Assembly: GCA_012837525.1 (NCBI GenBank) | Contig: DUQZ01000066.1 | Location: 1 to 32,203, forward strand | Reading direction: 5' to 3' | Source: Clostridiales bacterium | GTDB lineage: Bacteria; Bacillota; Clostridia; Christensenellales; Aristaeellaceae | DNA length: 32,203 nt | In this document: positions 24,384 through 32,203 of the stretch, piece by piece | Numbering within the stretch: the first letter of the stretch is position 1 | Layout: every line of letters begins with the position of its first letter | Translations under genes and position numbers: made by a program | Notes under the pieces: model-generated | What the model was told of the DNA's origin: nothing | The model's input: the letters and a program-made list of their open reading frames with translations, nothing else | Databases searched by the model: none

Positions 24384-24478
24384 TGGCCGCTCGGGAGAGG
24401 CTCCTAAACGCATTTTTGCTGCCTCGGGCTGAAAGACGCCTTGGTGCCCGGCGAGTAAACATTTGGAGGTGCTGCAGT
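24384..24478 (+). promoter_or_regulatory. rplU leader (candidate L21 leader RNA)
   Basis: About 95 nt of untranslated leader between the promoter and the rplU start, ending in TTGGAGGTG. Firmicutes often carry a structured L21 leader at this place. The position and the short GC-rich self-complementary blocks (GGGAGAGGCTCC, GCCTCGGGC) agree, but no covariance check was possible. Confidence 0.4.
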
Positions 24479-24784
24479 ATGTACGCAATCATTGCGACTG
24501 GCGGCAAACAGTATCGTGTGTCCGAAGGTGACACCATCTACGTCGAAAAACTGGACGCGAAGGAAGACAGCAAGGTCACCTTCTCCGTTCTCTTCCTGTC
24601 TGGGGATGAACCCAAGTTCGGTGATCCCGAGGTCGCCGGCGCGAGCGTGACGGGCAAAGTGGTCCGCCATGGCCGCGGCAAGAAGATCATCGTCTACAAG
24701 TTCAAGGCGAAAAAGAACTACCGCCGCAAACAGGGCCATCGTCAACCCTTTACCCAGGTGGAAATCACGCAAATCAAAGGCTGA
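24479..24784 (+). CDS. rplU: 50S ribosomal protein L21
   Basis: A 101-aa 23S rRNA-binding protein. [39 protein letters not shown] and the C-terminus FTQVEITQI are typical. The frame is open further upstream, but TTGGAGG sets the start at 24479. First gene of the rplU-prp-rpmA operon; its TGA is 2 bp before the prp start. Confidence 0.98.
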   Translation: MYAIIATGGKQYRVSEGDTIYVEKLDAKEDSKVTFSVLFLSGDEPKFGDPEVAGASVTGKVVRHGRGKKIIVYKFKAKKNYRRKQGHRQPFTQVEITQIKG

Positions 24785-24786
24785 GA

Positions 24787-25101
24787 ATGACCGTCATTCG
24801 CATGCTGGGCACGCGGGAGCACTACACAGGGTTTGAGGTCTCCGGCCACGCGGATGCGGGAGAGAAAGGCTACGACATCGTCTGCGCCGCCATCTCCTTC
24901 CTGGCCACCACCTGCGCGAATGCGCTTGAAAGCGTGGCAAACGTCAAAATGTCTGCCACCCAAAAGGATGGCTATCTCAAGGCAAATGCCGCGCAGACCA
25001 ACGAGCGGACCCAGACCATCCTGCGCACCTTTTACCAGGGCGCACAGGACTTAAGCCAGACCTACCCCCAGCATGTCAGACTGATCGAGACATCGAATTG
25101 A
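24787..25101 (+). CDS. prp: Ribosomal-processing cysteine protease Prp
   Basis: A 104-aa protease that cuts the N-terminal extension from ribosomal protein L27. It has the catalytic His in SGHAD (His21) and the catalytic Cys in DIVCAAIS (Cys33), spaced as in the family, and the C-terminal half keeps the fold pattern. It lies between rplU and rpmA, the conserved position in Firmicutes. The next gene carries the expected substrate sequence. Confidence 0.94.
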   Translation: MTVIRMLGTREHYTGFEVSGHADAGEKGYDIVCAAISFLATTCANALESVANVKMSATQKDGYLKANAAQTNERTQTILRTFYQGAQDLSQTYPQHVRLIETSN

Positions 25102-25121
25102 GTTAAACGGAGGAATCTTTC

Positions 25122-25418
25122 ATGTTAAAGCTTGATCTTCAATTATTCGCTTCCAAAAAGGGCGTTGGCTCTTCCCGTAACGGCCGCGACAGCGAAAGCA
25201 AGCGCCTGGGCGCCAAGCGCGCTGATGGGCAGTTTGTGCTGGCCGGCAATATCCTGGTCCGCCAGCGCGGCACCAAGATCCATCCCGGCACCAACGTGGG
25301 CCGCGGCAAGGATGACACCCTTTTCGCGCTCTCTGACGGCCTGGTCCGCTTTGAGCACTACGGCAAGCTGCGCAAGAAAGTCAGCGTCTACCCCGTGGAA
25401 GCCGCCGCGGCGCAGTAA
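25122..25418 (+). CDS. rpmA: 50S ribosomal protein L27 with Prp-cleaved extension
   Basis: A 98-aa protein near the peptidyl-transferase centre. The N-terminus MLKLDLQLF followed by [14 protein letters not shown] is the extension removed by Prp after Phe9, so that the mature protein starts at Ala10. The rest ([27 protein letters not shown]) is typical L27. CGGAGG precedes the ATG. A terminator follows. Confidence 0.98.
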   Translation: MLKLDLQLFASKKGVGSSRNGRDSESKRLGAKRADGQFVLAGNILVRQRGTKIHPGTNVGRGKDDTLFALSDGLVRFEHYGKLRKKVSVYPVEAAAAQ

Positions 25419-25435
25419 TAAAAGCACGCATCATC

Positions 25436-25463
25436 ACCGCCTCTGTTTTCAGGGGCGGTTTTT
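25436..25463 (+). terminator. Intrinsic terminator after rpmA
   Basis: ACCGCCTCTG (25436-25445) pairs with CAGGGGCGGT (25450-25459, one G-U), TTTT loop, then a T-run. Confidence 0.88.
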
Positions 25464-25513
25464 CATATCTTTACGACGGTTATCAACAATTTGTAACAAA
25501 AACTTAAATAAGA

Positions 25514-25542
25514 TACACATCCACAGATTTTTGTTGTATACT
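25514..25542 (+). promoter_or_regulatory. Promoter for cdaA operon
   Basis: TACACA (25514-25519), 17-nt spacer, TATACT (25537-25542), 35 bp before the cdaA ATG. Confidence 0.5.
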
Positions 25543-25577
25543 ACCAATAAGCACAACACAAGAAAGGAAGAAGGCCG

Positions 25578-26447
25578 ATGAGACAGATTACCTCGAGCAT
25601 CGAGACCTTTTTCTGGAACCTGTTTAACCGCATCCAATTCAGCGATTTTGTCGACATTCTGATCATCGCCTTCCTTCTGTACAAAATATTCGAACTCACC
25701 CAGCAAACCAGGGCAGGCCAGGTGTTCAAGGGCTTTTTGCTGCTGGTGGTCATTGGCTGGGTTTCAAACCTCCTGGGCTTCAACGCCCTCAATTGGCTCA
25801 TCGGCAACATCGTCAGCAACGGCGCCATCGTGCTGCTCATCCTCTTCCAGCCGGAGTTGCGCCGGGCGCTGGAGCAGATGGGCCGCGGCGCCAAGGTGGC
25901 GCATCTGACCGAAAACCGGGACGAGTCCTCCCGCATCGTGTTTGAAATCACCCAGTGTTTGCTGGGCCTCTCCCGCCGCCGTGTCGGCGCCCTCATTGTG
26001 TTTGAGCAAAAAACAGGCCTGAAGGACTACATCGACACCGGCACCCCGCTTGATTCCAAGATTTCCGCGCCCTTGATTGCCAACGTGTTTGAGCCCAACA
26101 CCCCCCTGCATGACGGTGCGATGATCATCCGGGATGACCGCATCGTGGCCGCAGGCTGCTTCCTGTCCCTCAGCGAAAATAGCAGCCTGGGCCGGGATTT
26201 GGGCACGCGCCACCGCGCGGGCCTGGGGGTGAGCGAGGTCACCGACGCCATCGTCCTGATTGTGTCGGAGGAAACCGGCATCATCTCCATGGCGCAGGGC
26301 GGCAAACTAACCCGCCACCTGGACGCGGACAGCCTAAGCCGTGTCCTGTCCGGCATGTACAAGCACGAAAAGGTCACCTTCAAGTCCATCTTCAACAACA
26401 TCACCAAGTATTTTAAAGGAAAGGCAGCGCCAAAAGGTGAGCACTGA
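25578..26447 (+). CDS. cdaA: Diadenylate cyclase CdaA
   Basis: A 289-aa membrane enzyme that makes cyclic di-AMP from two ATP, a signal for potassium and osmotic balance and cell-wall state. Three N-terminal membrane segments (about 22-38, 50-67 and 74-92) are followed by the DisA_N catalytic domain with LHDGAMII (Asp179, Gly180, Ala181) and the TRHRAGLG motif (211-213 RHR). AAAGGAAG lies before the ATG. Its last 11 bases overlap the next gene, cdaR, so the two are translationally coupled. Confidence 0.96.
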   Translation: MRQITSSIETFFWNLFNRIQFSDFVDILIIAFLLYKIFELTQQTRAGQVFKGFLLLVVIGWVSNLLGFNALNWLIGNIVSNGAIVLLILFQPELRRALEQMGRGAKVAHLTENRDESSRIVFEITQCLLGLSRRRVGALIVFEQKTGLKDYIDTGTPLDSKISAPLIANVFEPNTPLHDGAMIIRDDRIVAAGCFLSLSENSSLGRDLGTRHRAGLGVSEVTDAIVLIVSEETGIISMAQGGKLTRHLDADSLSRVLSGMYKHEKVTFKSIFNNITKYFKGKAAPKGEH

Positions 26448-27501
26448 AACACGTCCCCAGCCCCCGCAGCCCATGCACCACGCGCTGCGCAAGCGCGTCT
26501 GGCAGGCCATCAAAAACAACTGGCAGCTCAAACTCCTGTCGCTGCTGGTGGCTTTTGTCGTGTGGGGCGCCCTCATCAGTGAGGACCCAAACCTCACCCG
26601 GGAGAAAACCTTCACAGACGTACCGCTTACCGTCACTGGGATGGAGCTTTTGCAGCGCAACGGCTTGATTATTGTGGAAGGCCTGGACAACCTGCCGCTT
26701 ATTAAGATGCGCGCGCAGGTGCCCCAAAAGATCTACGCGACCGCGCACCCCACCAATTATTCCGTGCGGGTGGATGTCAGCCGCATCACCGCGCCGGGGG
26801 AGCAGACTGTGCCTATCCAAACCCTGTCCACCGGCACCTTTGGCTCGATTGAGTGGATGTCCATCAACGAAATCACCGTGAAGGTGGATGAGTACATCAC
26901 CAGGCGGCGCGTGCCGGTCAAGCTGGTCAAGGCCGGCCAGACGCCGGAGGGCTATTACAGCGCCAGTACTTCAGCCGACCCGAACAACGTGGTCATTTCC
27001 GGGCCCAAGTCACTGGTGGAGAAGATCGACGTCGTCTCCGCCTCCTATAACCCCGCGCTGCAGGATTTGTCCGTGGGTGTGCAGTACAGCGCGGTGCCTT
27101 TCCGTCTGCTGGCGGCTGACGGGACGGAGATCAAAAGCGACCTCATCAGCGTTACCAGTGAAAACGTGCTGCTGGATACCCTCTTGGTAGAGCAGGTCAT
27201 CTACCCCACCAAATTTGTGGACATCAATTTAACCGGCCTGGTAAAAGGCAAGGTGGCGGAAGGCTATCAGGTGGTGCGTGTCACTGCCGATCCGCCCCAG
27301 GTGCGTGTCGCGGGCAGCGAGGAGGAGCTGGACAGCCTGAAGCTGCTGGATTTGTCTTCCGTGATTGATGTGGAGGGCCTCAACGACACCATCATCCGCG
27401 CGCTGCGGGTGGAAAAGCCCCAGGGCATCATGTACATGAGTGACAACGCGGTGTATGTCACTGTAGAAATCGCGCCGGTGACTGCCGCCAAAGGCGAGTA
27501 A
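26437..27501 (+). CDS. cdaR: CdaA regulator CdaR (YbbR family)
   Basis: A 354-aa protein with a short cytoplasmic N-terminus, one membrane helix (about 30-48, LKLLSLLVAFVVWGALIS) and an extracytoplasmic part of repeated YbbR domains (YSVRVDVSRI, EITVKVDEYITRRRVPVKL, VVISGPKSLVEKIDVVSA, VDINLTGLVKG). CdaR binds CdaA and modulates its activity. The start is taken as GTG 26437, overlapping cdaA; an ATG at 26473 lacks a ribosome binding site. A purine-rich AAAGGAAAGG lies somewhat far upstream. Confidence 0.9.
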   Translation: MSTETRPQPPQPMHHALRKRVWQAIKNNWQLKLLSLLVAFVVWGALISEDPNLTREKTFTDVPLTVTGMELLQRNGLIIVEGLDNLPLIKMRAQVPQKIYATAHPTNYSVRVDVSRITAPGEQTVPIQTLSTGTFGSIEWMSINEITVKVDEYITRRRVPVKLVKAGQTPEGYYSASTSADPNNVVISGPKSLVEKIDVVSASYNPALQDLSVGVQYSAVPFRLLAADGTEIKSDLISVTSENVLLDTLLVEQVIYPTKFVDINLTGLVKGKVAEGYQVVRVTADPPQVRVAGSEEELDSLKLLDLSSVIDVEGLNDTIIRALRVEKPQGIMYMSDNAVYVTVEIAPVTAAKGE

Positions 27502-27503
27502 GC

Positions 27504-28463
27504 ATGAATATCATCGCGGACCGGCTGTTTGCCTTGCTGTTGGGATGGACCGGCAGCCTGTTTAACGGCTTATGGAACCTCATCACCAACAATTCTGCGG
27601 GCTTCACCGGCTTCCTGCAGCGTTTTTGGCTGCCGATGATTATCATCCTGCTTTTGGCGGGCACCGTCATTGATTACATCATCTGGCTGATTCGCTGGCG
27701 GCCCTATTATGTATGGAGTTCCTGGCTGCGCAGGGTGATTGGCAGAAGGCGGCTGGTGCAAACCCAAAGCTATATGGAGGATTTGGATCACTCCCCGCTG
27801 GATTTGCCGGAGTATCAGGAGTACCAGGACCAAGCCCAGGACGCCTTTTATGACGAGCCCATCTATTTTGATTTCCCTGCCGCCACCTACCAGGAGGAGC
27901 AAACCGCGTTCGCGCCGGCAGAGCAGGCGCAGCCAGTACAGCCAGCGCCGATAGAGGAAGTGTTCTACCAGCCCCAGCCGCCCGTGCCGGAGGAGGCCCC
28001 GGTCTTTGTGCCGCACCTGCCCTGGGAGAACCTGCGCGAGGTACCCATCGCGGATATCCCGCAGGCGGAGGACGTGCCCTATACCGATCCATCCGACTGG
28101 ACTGACCCCAAGATGGAGGACATCCCGCTGCAGCCCATCCAGCCGCAGATGCCCCAGGTGGAAGCCTATGACCCCTCCCAGCTGTACCTGGCGGAGGAGC
28201 AGCAAGCGGAGAAGCCGGCAGAACAGCCCGTTTCCACCCGCCGCCGGCGTGTGGAGACCCGGCGCCAGCGCAGCGTGAACGTGCTGAAGTCCATCCGGGA
28301 TACCCTGTTTACGTCAAATGAGGAGATAGAGTCCATCGACAGCCTGCAGCCGCCCATCCAGCCCGAAGCGGCCTTTCACAAGCCCTATTATCCACAGGAT
28401 TATGCCTACCGTGAGCAGCATCATCCCCAGCCCCAGCAGGAGCAGCAGCCACCCCATGAATAG
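27504..28463 (+). CDS. Unrecognised membrane protein with long acidic Pro/Gln tail
   Basis: A 319-aa protein that I do not recognise. One or two hydrophobic stretches lie near the N-terminus (weak at 7-27, clear at 41-63: MIIILLLAGTVIDYIIWLI), followed by a basic stop-transfer patch RWRPYYVWSSWLRRVIGRRR. The remaining 230 residues are low-complexity, rich in Pro, Gln and Glu, with a basic block STRRRRVETRRQRS before the end, and are probably disordered in the cytoplasm. It begins 3 bp after the cdaR stop and overlaps the rsmF-like gene by 8 bp, so it is part of the cdaA operon. In many Firmicutes glmM sits at this position; it is absent here. Confidence 0.72.
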   Translation: MNIIADRLFALLLGWTGSLFNGLWNLITNNSAGFTGFLQRFWLPMIIILLLAGTVIDYIIWLIRWRPYYVWSSWLRRVIGRRRLVQTQSYMEDLDHSPLDLPEYQEYQDQAQDAFYDEPIYFDFPAATYQEEQTAFAPAEQAQPVQPAPIEEVFYQPQPPVPEEAPVFVPHLPWENLREVPIADIPQAEDVPYTDPSDWTDPKMEDIPLQPIQPQMPQVEAYDPSQLYLAEEQQAEKPAEQPVSTRRRRVETRRQRSVNVLKSIRDTLFTSNEEIESIDSLQPPIQPEAAFHKPYYPQDYAYREQHHPQPQQEQQPPHE

Positions 28464-29787
28464 CGCGCAAGCACCCCTGCCGCTGGGATTTATCCAATCC
28501 ATCGCCCATTTGCTGCCAACAGAATTGGGCGACTTTTTAGATGCGTTTGGTGGCGCGCCGCATCGCGCGCTGCGCTTTTCCGCCCGCAGGGAACAGCCTG
28601 ACATCGACGGGCTTGAAGGCCCGGTGCCCTGGGCACACAACGCGTATTATATCAAGCCTGGCGCGCAGCTTGGGGCGCATCCTCTGCATTGGGCCGGCGC
28701 TTACTATATTCAGGAGCCCAGCGCCATGGCCGCGGCCGCTGCCCTTGGCGCGCAGCCGGGGGAGAGGGTTCTGGATGTATGCGCAGCGCCCGGCGGCAAG
28801 GCAACCCAGCTGGCGGACATGATGCGGGGGCAGGGCGTGCTGATCGCCAATGACCCGGTGCTGCCGCGAGCACGGGAACTGTCCCGCAATATCGAGCGCA
28901 TGGGGATACAAAACGCGGTGGTGCTGTCCAACACCGCGCAGCAGTTGGCCGCGGCTTTTCCGGAAACCTTTGACCGCGTCTTGGTGGACGCGCCTTGCTC
29001 TGGGGAGGGCATGTTCCGCAAGGAGCCGCAGAGCATGCAGCACTGGACGAGCGAAGCGCCTGCCGCGTGCGCCGCGCGGCAAACGGATATTGTAAGCCAG
29101 GCAGCCCAGACGCTCAAGCCGGGCGGCAGCCTGGTCTACAGCACCTGTACCTTTAATGATGTGGAAAACGAAGGCGTCATCCGGGCCTTTTTACAATCCC
29201 ACCCAAATTTTGCGCTGCAGCCCTTCACCTTGCCCGGTTTGGGTGAAGCCGGGGACGGCATGCTGCGCATGTGGCCGCACCGGGTGCGCGGTGAAGGGCA
29301 TTTTGTCGCGCTGATGACAAAGCGCGGGGAAACCCAGCGGCGCCAGTATCCAGCGCCTCAAGCCACCAGGGATATGCTGGAAGTTCAAAAAATCATCCAG
29401 GACTGGGTGCTGGATGATCTTCATATCAACGATCAACTGGGGGATGTGTTCACGCAGCTGCCCGCGGGCACACCGCCGCTTCATGGCCTGCGCGTCCTGC
29501 GCGCGGGGCTGCACATCGCGCAGCGCGTAGGCAAGACCATCCGGCCCGATCACGCCCTGGCGCTTGCCTGTGCGCCAAGAAAGACTACGAACCTCACCCT
29601 GGCGCAGGCGGACGCGTACCGCAGGGGCGAGGTACTCACAATTGCGAATCACGCATTGAATGGCTTTGTTGCCCCAACGCTCGCTGGCTGGCCTTTGGGT
29701 TGGGCCAAGGCGGGGGAGGGGCAGCTTAAAAACCGCTACCCCAAGGGATTGCGCAAATATTCGTTTTCAGATCATGATTATAATTGA
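28456..29787 (+). CDS. rRNA m5C methyltransferase (RsmF/NOL1/NOP2/Sun family)
   Basis: A 443-aa SAM-dependent RNA methyltransferase that puts a methyl group on C5 of a cytidine, probably in 16S rRNA. It has the SAM motif DVCAAPGGKATQL (107-119), motif IV DAPCSGEGMF with Cys181, and motif VI YSTCTFNDVENE with catalytic Cys231. The C-terminal third is the RsmF-type RNA-binding extension ending LKNRYPKGLRKY. The start at 28456 (overlapping the previous gene by 8 bp) agrees with family start; upstream codons in frame are out of family. Its end overlaps the convergent yfcE by 10 bp. Confidence 0.93.
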   Translation: MNSAQAPLPLGFIQSIAHLLPTELGDFLDAFGGAPHRALRFSARREQPDIDGLEGPVPWAHNAYYIKPGAQLGAHPLHWAGAYYIQEPSAMAAAAALGAQPGERVLDVCAAPGGKATQLADMMRGQGVLIANDPVLPRARELSRNIERMGIQNAVVLSNTAQQLAAAFPETFDRVLVDAPCSGEGMFRKEPQSMQHWTSEAPAACAARQTDIVSQAAQTLKPGGSLVYSTCTFNDVENEGVIRAFLQSHPNFALQPFTLPGLGEAGDGMLRMWPHRVRGEGHFVALMTKRGETQRRQYPAPQATRDMLEVQKIIQDWVLDDLHINDQLGDVFTQLPAGTPPLHGLRVLRAGLHIAQRVGKTIRPDHALALACAPRKTTNLTLAQADAYRRGEVLTIANHALNGFVAPTLAGWPLGWAKAGEGQLKNRYPKGLRKYSFSDHDYN

Positions 29788-30236
29788 AAAAATTCAACCC
29801 GAACGCTTGCGTTCTCAACATGCAGCACAGTGTACTCACCGCTGGTCAAGGCCCCGGGGTTGATGCAGTGCACCCCGGCGATGAGGTTGATCTCTTGCCT
29901 GTGGTTGTGTCCATACACCGCGGCGCGGGCGCCCTTGGCTTTGGCGTGAAGCGCCAGCTTGGACAAACCACGTTTCACGCCCAATAAATGGCCATGCGCC
30001 AATAATAATTTAACGTCCTCAAACTGCAGCAGCTGCTCATCCGGTTGCCGGCTGAACAAATCACAGTTGCCGCGCACCTCATACACGGGGCAGGCCGCGT
30101 TAAGCCTGCTGATGTCCCCGTGGCCGTCCCCCGCGAACAGCAGGGCGTCATAACCGCCCTGTGTCGCCAGCATCTTCTTGATGGCCATCAGGTGCTCCGT
30201 ATTCCCGTGGGAGTCACTCAGCAGGAGAATCCTCAA
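29778..30236 (-). CDS. YfcE/MJ0936-type metallophosphoesterase
   Basis: A 152-aa calcineurin-like phosphoesterase with all five metal-binding blocks: DSHGN (8-12), GDGHGD, GNCD, HGH and GHNH. Enzymes of this family hydrolyse phosphodiesters or monoesters of small substrates, with physiological role unclear. Its ATG overlaps the last four bases of the rph-rdgB gene, so the two are coupled. This pairing with Rph/RdgB is found in other Firmicutes. It is convergent with the methyltransferase gene. Confidence 0.92.
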   Translation of the reverse strand: MRILLLSDSHGNTEHLMAIKKMLATQGGYDALLFAGDGHGDISRLNAACPVYEVRGNCDLFSRQPDEQLLQFEDVKLLLAHGHLLGVKRGLSKLALHAKAKGARAAVYGHNHRQEINLIAGVHCINPGALTSGEYTVLHVENASVRVEFFQL

Positions 30237-31537
30237 CGCAAGGCCTCCAGCAGCAGCTTCATGGCGTTGGCGCGGTGGCTGATCTTGTTTTTTTCTGCCT
30301 CGCTCAGCTGCGCGAAGGTCTGCCCGCCCGCGGTCTCAAACAAGGGGTCATAGCCAAAGCCGCCCGTGCCGCGCGGCTGGCGGGTAATCACGCCCTCGCA
30401 GGTGCCGGTAAAGGTCCTGGTCGGGCCAAATGGGGAGGCCAGGGCCAGCACACTCACAAAGCGCGCGTCACGCCTGTCCACCTGCTCCATCAACTCCAGC
30501 AGCCGGCGGTTGTTGGCCTCATCATCCCCATGCTTGCCGGCAAAGCGCGCGCTGTTCACGCCCGGCGCGCCATCCAGGGTAGCAACCTCCAGGCCCGAAT
30601 CATCCGCAAGGCTTAAATAGCCGGTCGCTTCGCATACGGCATCGGCTTTGAGGATGGCGTTGTCCGCGAAGGTCTGGCCTGTCTCCTCAATCTCATCCAT
30701 AAACCCGGCTTCCCGCATGCCGATTACGTGATAGCGCTCACCCAGCATGTGGCGCAATTCCTCGATCTTGTGCGCGTTGGCGCTGGCCAAAACCAGGGTT
30801 TGCTTTTGCTGGATCAAAGAGGCGCGCTCACCCAGCGCTTCTTTTTGAACGCTCATCAACTCGCGGATGCCCGTTTGGGCCAACTCCAGCAATTCACTCA
30901 GCGTGCTCACGGGGAAGGCCGCGCCCTCGCCGGTGCCCTGCACCTCGATTAAGCCCAGCTCCTCATTCATCACGAAGTTCATGTCCGCCTGTGCCTGGCT
31001 GTCCTCAACATAGCACAGATCAAGCAGGGCCGTGCCGTCAACCAGCCCGCAGCTGACAGCGGCAACCTGGCTCTTGATGGGCGACTCCTTCAGGTGCCCC
31101 TGCTGGATGAGTTTGTCAATGGCCAGGCACAAGGCGACAAAGCCGCCGGTGATGGCCGCTGTTCGCGTGCCGCCGTCCGCCTCCAGCACATCGCAGTCAA
31201 TGGTGATGGTGCGCTCACCCAGGCGGTTCAAATCAATCGCCTGGCGCAGCGACCTGCCAATCAACCGGCTAATCTCCACCCCGCGACTGTCGCGGCGCAC
31301 GCCGTCCCTGGCCTTGCGCCTGCCGGTGGATGCCGGCAGCATGGCGTATTCCGCGGTCAGCCAGCCCTGCCCCTTGCCGCGCAGGAAAGGGGGAACAGTG
31401 CTGTCAACGGAGGCGGTCACAATAATCCGTGTGCCGCCGCAGGAAATCAAACAGCTGCCGTCCGCCGTGCCCACAAAATCCGTCTGGATGCTGCAGGGCC
31501 GGAGTTGATCGGCGCTTCTTAGGTCAATTCGTTCCAT
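30233..31537 (-). CDS. rph-rdgB: Bifunctional RNase PH / XTP-dITP diphosphatase fusion
   Basis: A 434-aa fusion. Residues 1-242 are RNase PH, which trims tRNA 3' ends with phosphate (VTASVDSTVPPFLRGKGQGWLTAEYAMLP in broken form, RRDSRGVEISRLIGRSLR and the phosphate site GGTRTA at 122-127). Residues about 247-434 are RdgB/HAM1, which removes ITP, dITP and XTP from the nucleotide pool (LASANAHKIEE, ADDSGLEV at 311-318, GGFGYDPLF at 392-400, HRANAM). AAAGGGAGAG precedes the ATG. Fusions of these two enzymes are known in some Firmicutes, so it is not unique, and the frame is continuous. Confidence 0.95.
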   Translation of the reverse strand: MERIDLRSADQLRPCSIQTDFVGTADGSCLISCGGTRIIVTASVDSTVPPFLRGKGQGWLTAEYAMLPASTGRRKARDGVRRDSRGVEISRLIGRSLRQAIDLNRLGERTITIDCDVLEADGGTRTAAITGGFVALCLAIDKLIQQGHLKESPIKSQVAAVSCGLVDGTALLDLCYVEDSQAQADMNFVMNEELGLIEVQGTGEGAAFPVSTLSELLELAQTGIRELMSVQKEALGERASLIQQKQTLVLASANAHKIEELRHMLGERYHVIGMREAGFMDEIEETGQTFADNAILKADAVCEATGYLSLADDSGLEVATLDGAPGVNSARFAGKHGDDEANNRRLLELMEQVDRRDARFVSVLALASPFGPTRTFTGTCEGVITRQPRGTGGFGYDPLFETAGGQTFAQLSEAEKNKISHRANAMKLLLEALR

Positions 31538-31558
31538 GATGCTCTCCCTTTGTCAATC

Positions 31559-31588
31559 AAAAAGCGCCCAAAATGATGCGGGCGCTTT
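31559..31588 (-). terminator. Intrinsic terminator between yajC and rph
   Basis: AAAGCGCCC (31561-31569) and GGGCGCTTT (31580-31588), 10-nt loop, T-run on the minus strand. It lies only 22 bp before the rph start, so it can end yajC transcription or act as an attenuator for rph. Confidence 0.8.
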
Positions 31589-31612
31589 GGTGTGGCGTTC
31601 ACATGGCAACAA

Positions 31613-32005
31613 TCAGGTGAGGATTTCGCCTTCGTTTTCAATGGTCACGGCTTCCACGTTGCGGATGGCCCAGCGCGCGAACACGATCTCGGTGTTGCTG
31701 TGGCCAACGCTTAAGATCACGTCGTCATCCCGCAGGCCTTTGATGGTGCCGTAAATGCCGCCGATGGTACAGACGCGGTCGCCCGGCTTCAGGTTGGCCA
31801 GCATTTCCTTGACCTTCTTGTCCTTTTTGCGCTGCGGGCGGATCATCAGGAAGTAGAACACACCAATGATTAAAATCATCGGCAGGAACATTGAAATCAG
31901 TCCGGCAGGGCTGGCAGGATCAGGCGCGCCAGGCGCAGCGCCGGCGCCGGCCGCGGGGGCAGCTTCCGCCAGGGTCAGGGGCAGTTTAAGAATCCAATCA
32001 AACAT
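31613..32005 (-). CDS. yajC: Preprotein translocase subunit YajC
   Basis: A 130-aa single-span membrane protein associated with SecDF. After an Ala/Pro-rich stretch (11-35), one helix (about 36-55, SMFLPMILIIGVFYFLMI) runs into RPQRKKDKK, the family signature, and then LKPGDRVCTIGGIYGTIKGLRDD. A TTG opens the frame six codons upstream, but AAAGGGAGA fits the ATG at 32005. secD and secF are not in the window. Confidence 0.93.
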   Translation of the reverse strand: MFDWILKLPLTLAEAAPAAGAGAAPGAPDPASPAGLISMFLPMILIIGVFYFLMIRPQRKKDKKVKEMLANLKPGDRVCTIGGIYGTIKGLRDDDVILSVGHSNTEIVFARWAIRNVEAVTIENEGEILT

Positions 32006-32043
32006 TTTGTGTCTCCCTTTCAAAAATCAATACAACGTTTTTT

Positions 32044-32072
32044 AGTATAGCAAGCCTTGGCTTAAGGCGCAA
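32044..32072 (-). promoter_or_regulatory. Sigma-A-like promoter for yajC
   Basis: On the minus strand TTGCGC (32067-32072), 17-nt spacer, TATACT (32044-32049), about 38 bp before the ATG. Confidence 0.65.
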
Positions 32073-32140
32073 GCCCAGGGGCATTTTTTATGTGTTTTTT
32101 GTGGGACGCAAGTAAATTTTTTAGGACATTATCCTGAATA

Positions 32141-32168
32141 TTGATTATTTATCTAAATATGTTATAGT
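32141..32168 (+). promoter_or_regulatory. Promoter of a gene beyond the right edge
   Basis: TTGATT (32141-32146), 16-nt spacer, TATAGT (32163-32168) in AT-rich sequence. The gene it drives lies outside the window. Confidence 0.5.
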
Positions 32169-32203
32169 CTGTCTTAGGAATATAGCGTGTTGAGGTGAGC
32201 GAT

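Overview
This window is about 32 kb of a low-oxygen, Gram-positive (Firmicutes/Clostridia-type) chromosome with a fairly high GC content. Several things point to this group. There is an infC-rpmI-rplT operon behind a leader attenuator, an rplU-prp-rpmA operon with the L27 N-terminal extension, and a cdaA-cdaR (c-di-AMP) locus. There is also a VanW-family protein, a LexA box of the GAAC-N4-GTTC type, strong AGGAGG ribosome binding sites, and a superoxide reductase/rubredoxin pair typical of anaerobes. I cannot name the genus. An uncultured gut clostridial lineage such as Christensenellales is a guess.

Layout. Positions 1-5304 (minus strand) run vanW-like, tetR, CHAP-type secreted amidase, a degenerate GMP-synthase paralogue and a GNAT acetyltransferase cut by the window edge. 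From a divergent promoter at 5393, superoxide reductase and rubredoxin follow on the plus strand. Positions 6114-10422 (minus) carry GAPDH, a ParB/Srx-like-GNAT fusion, a secreted 5'-nucleotidase and rpsU. Positions 10660-16940 (plus) carry an FAD-dependent dehydrogenase, an L,D-transpeptidase with four peptidoglycan-binding modules, an Orn/Lys/Arg-type decarboxylase and a secreted parvulin-like foldase. Most of these have their own sigma-A-like promoter. Positions 16950-18331 are the infC operon, with a non-ATG start for IF3, followed by aroK. Positions 18945-19461 (minus) hold a small gene under a LexA box and tRNA-Thr(GGT). Positions 19462-19946 are a long AT-rich gene-poor leader in front of rho. 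After rho come a 151-nt imperfect palindrome, galM, a YhcH-GNAT fusion (minus), the rplU operon, and cdaA-cdaR-orf-rsmF. Finally on the minus strand are yajC, an rph-rdgB fusion and yfcE.

How the genes work together. Many encode ordinary housekeeping functions: translation (IF3, L35, L20, L21, L27, S21, Prp), glycolysis, shikimate pathway, transcription termination, RNA and nucleotide cleaning, and cell-wall maintenance. The parts I think deserve a second look are the GuaA-like protein that has lost its glutaminase residues and most XMP-binding motifs, the small gene with a LexA box placed between -35 and -10, and the unrecognised membrane protein in the cdaA operon. The two different GNAT fusions, the long palindrome after rho, the rho leader and the infC leader are also of interest. 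I saw no CRISPR array, insertion sequence or rRNA, and no single locus that clearly looks like a new defence system.
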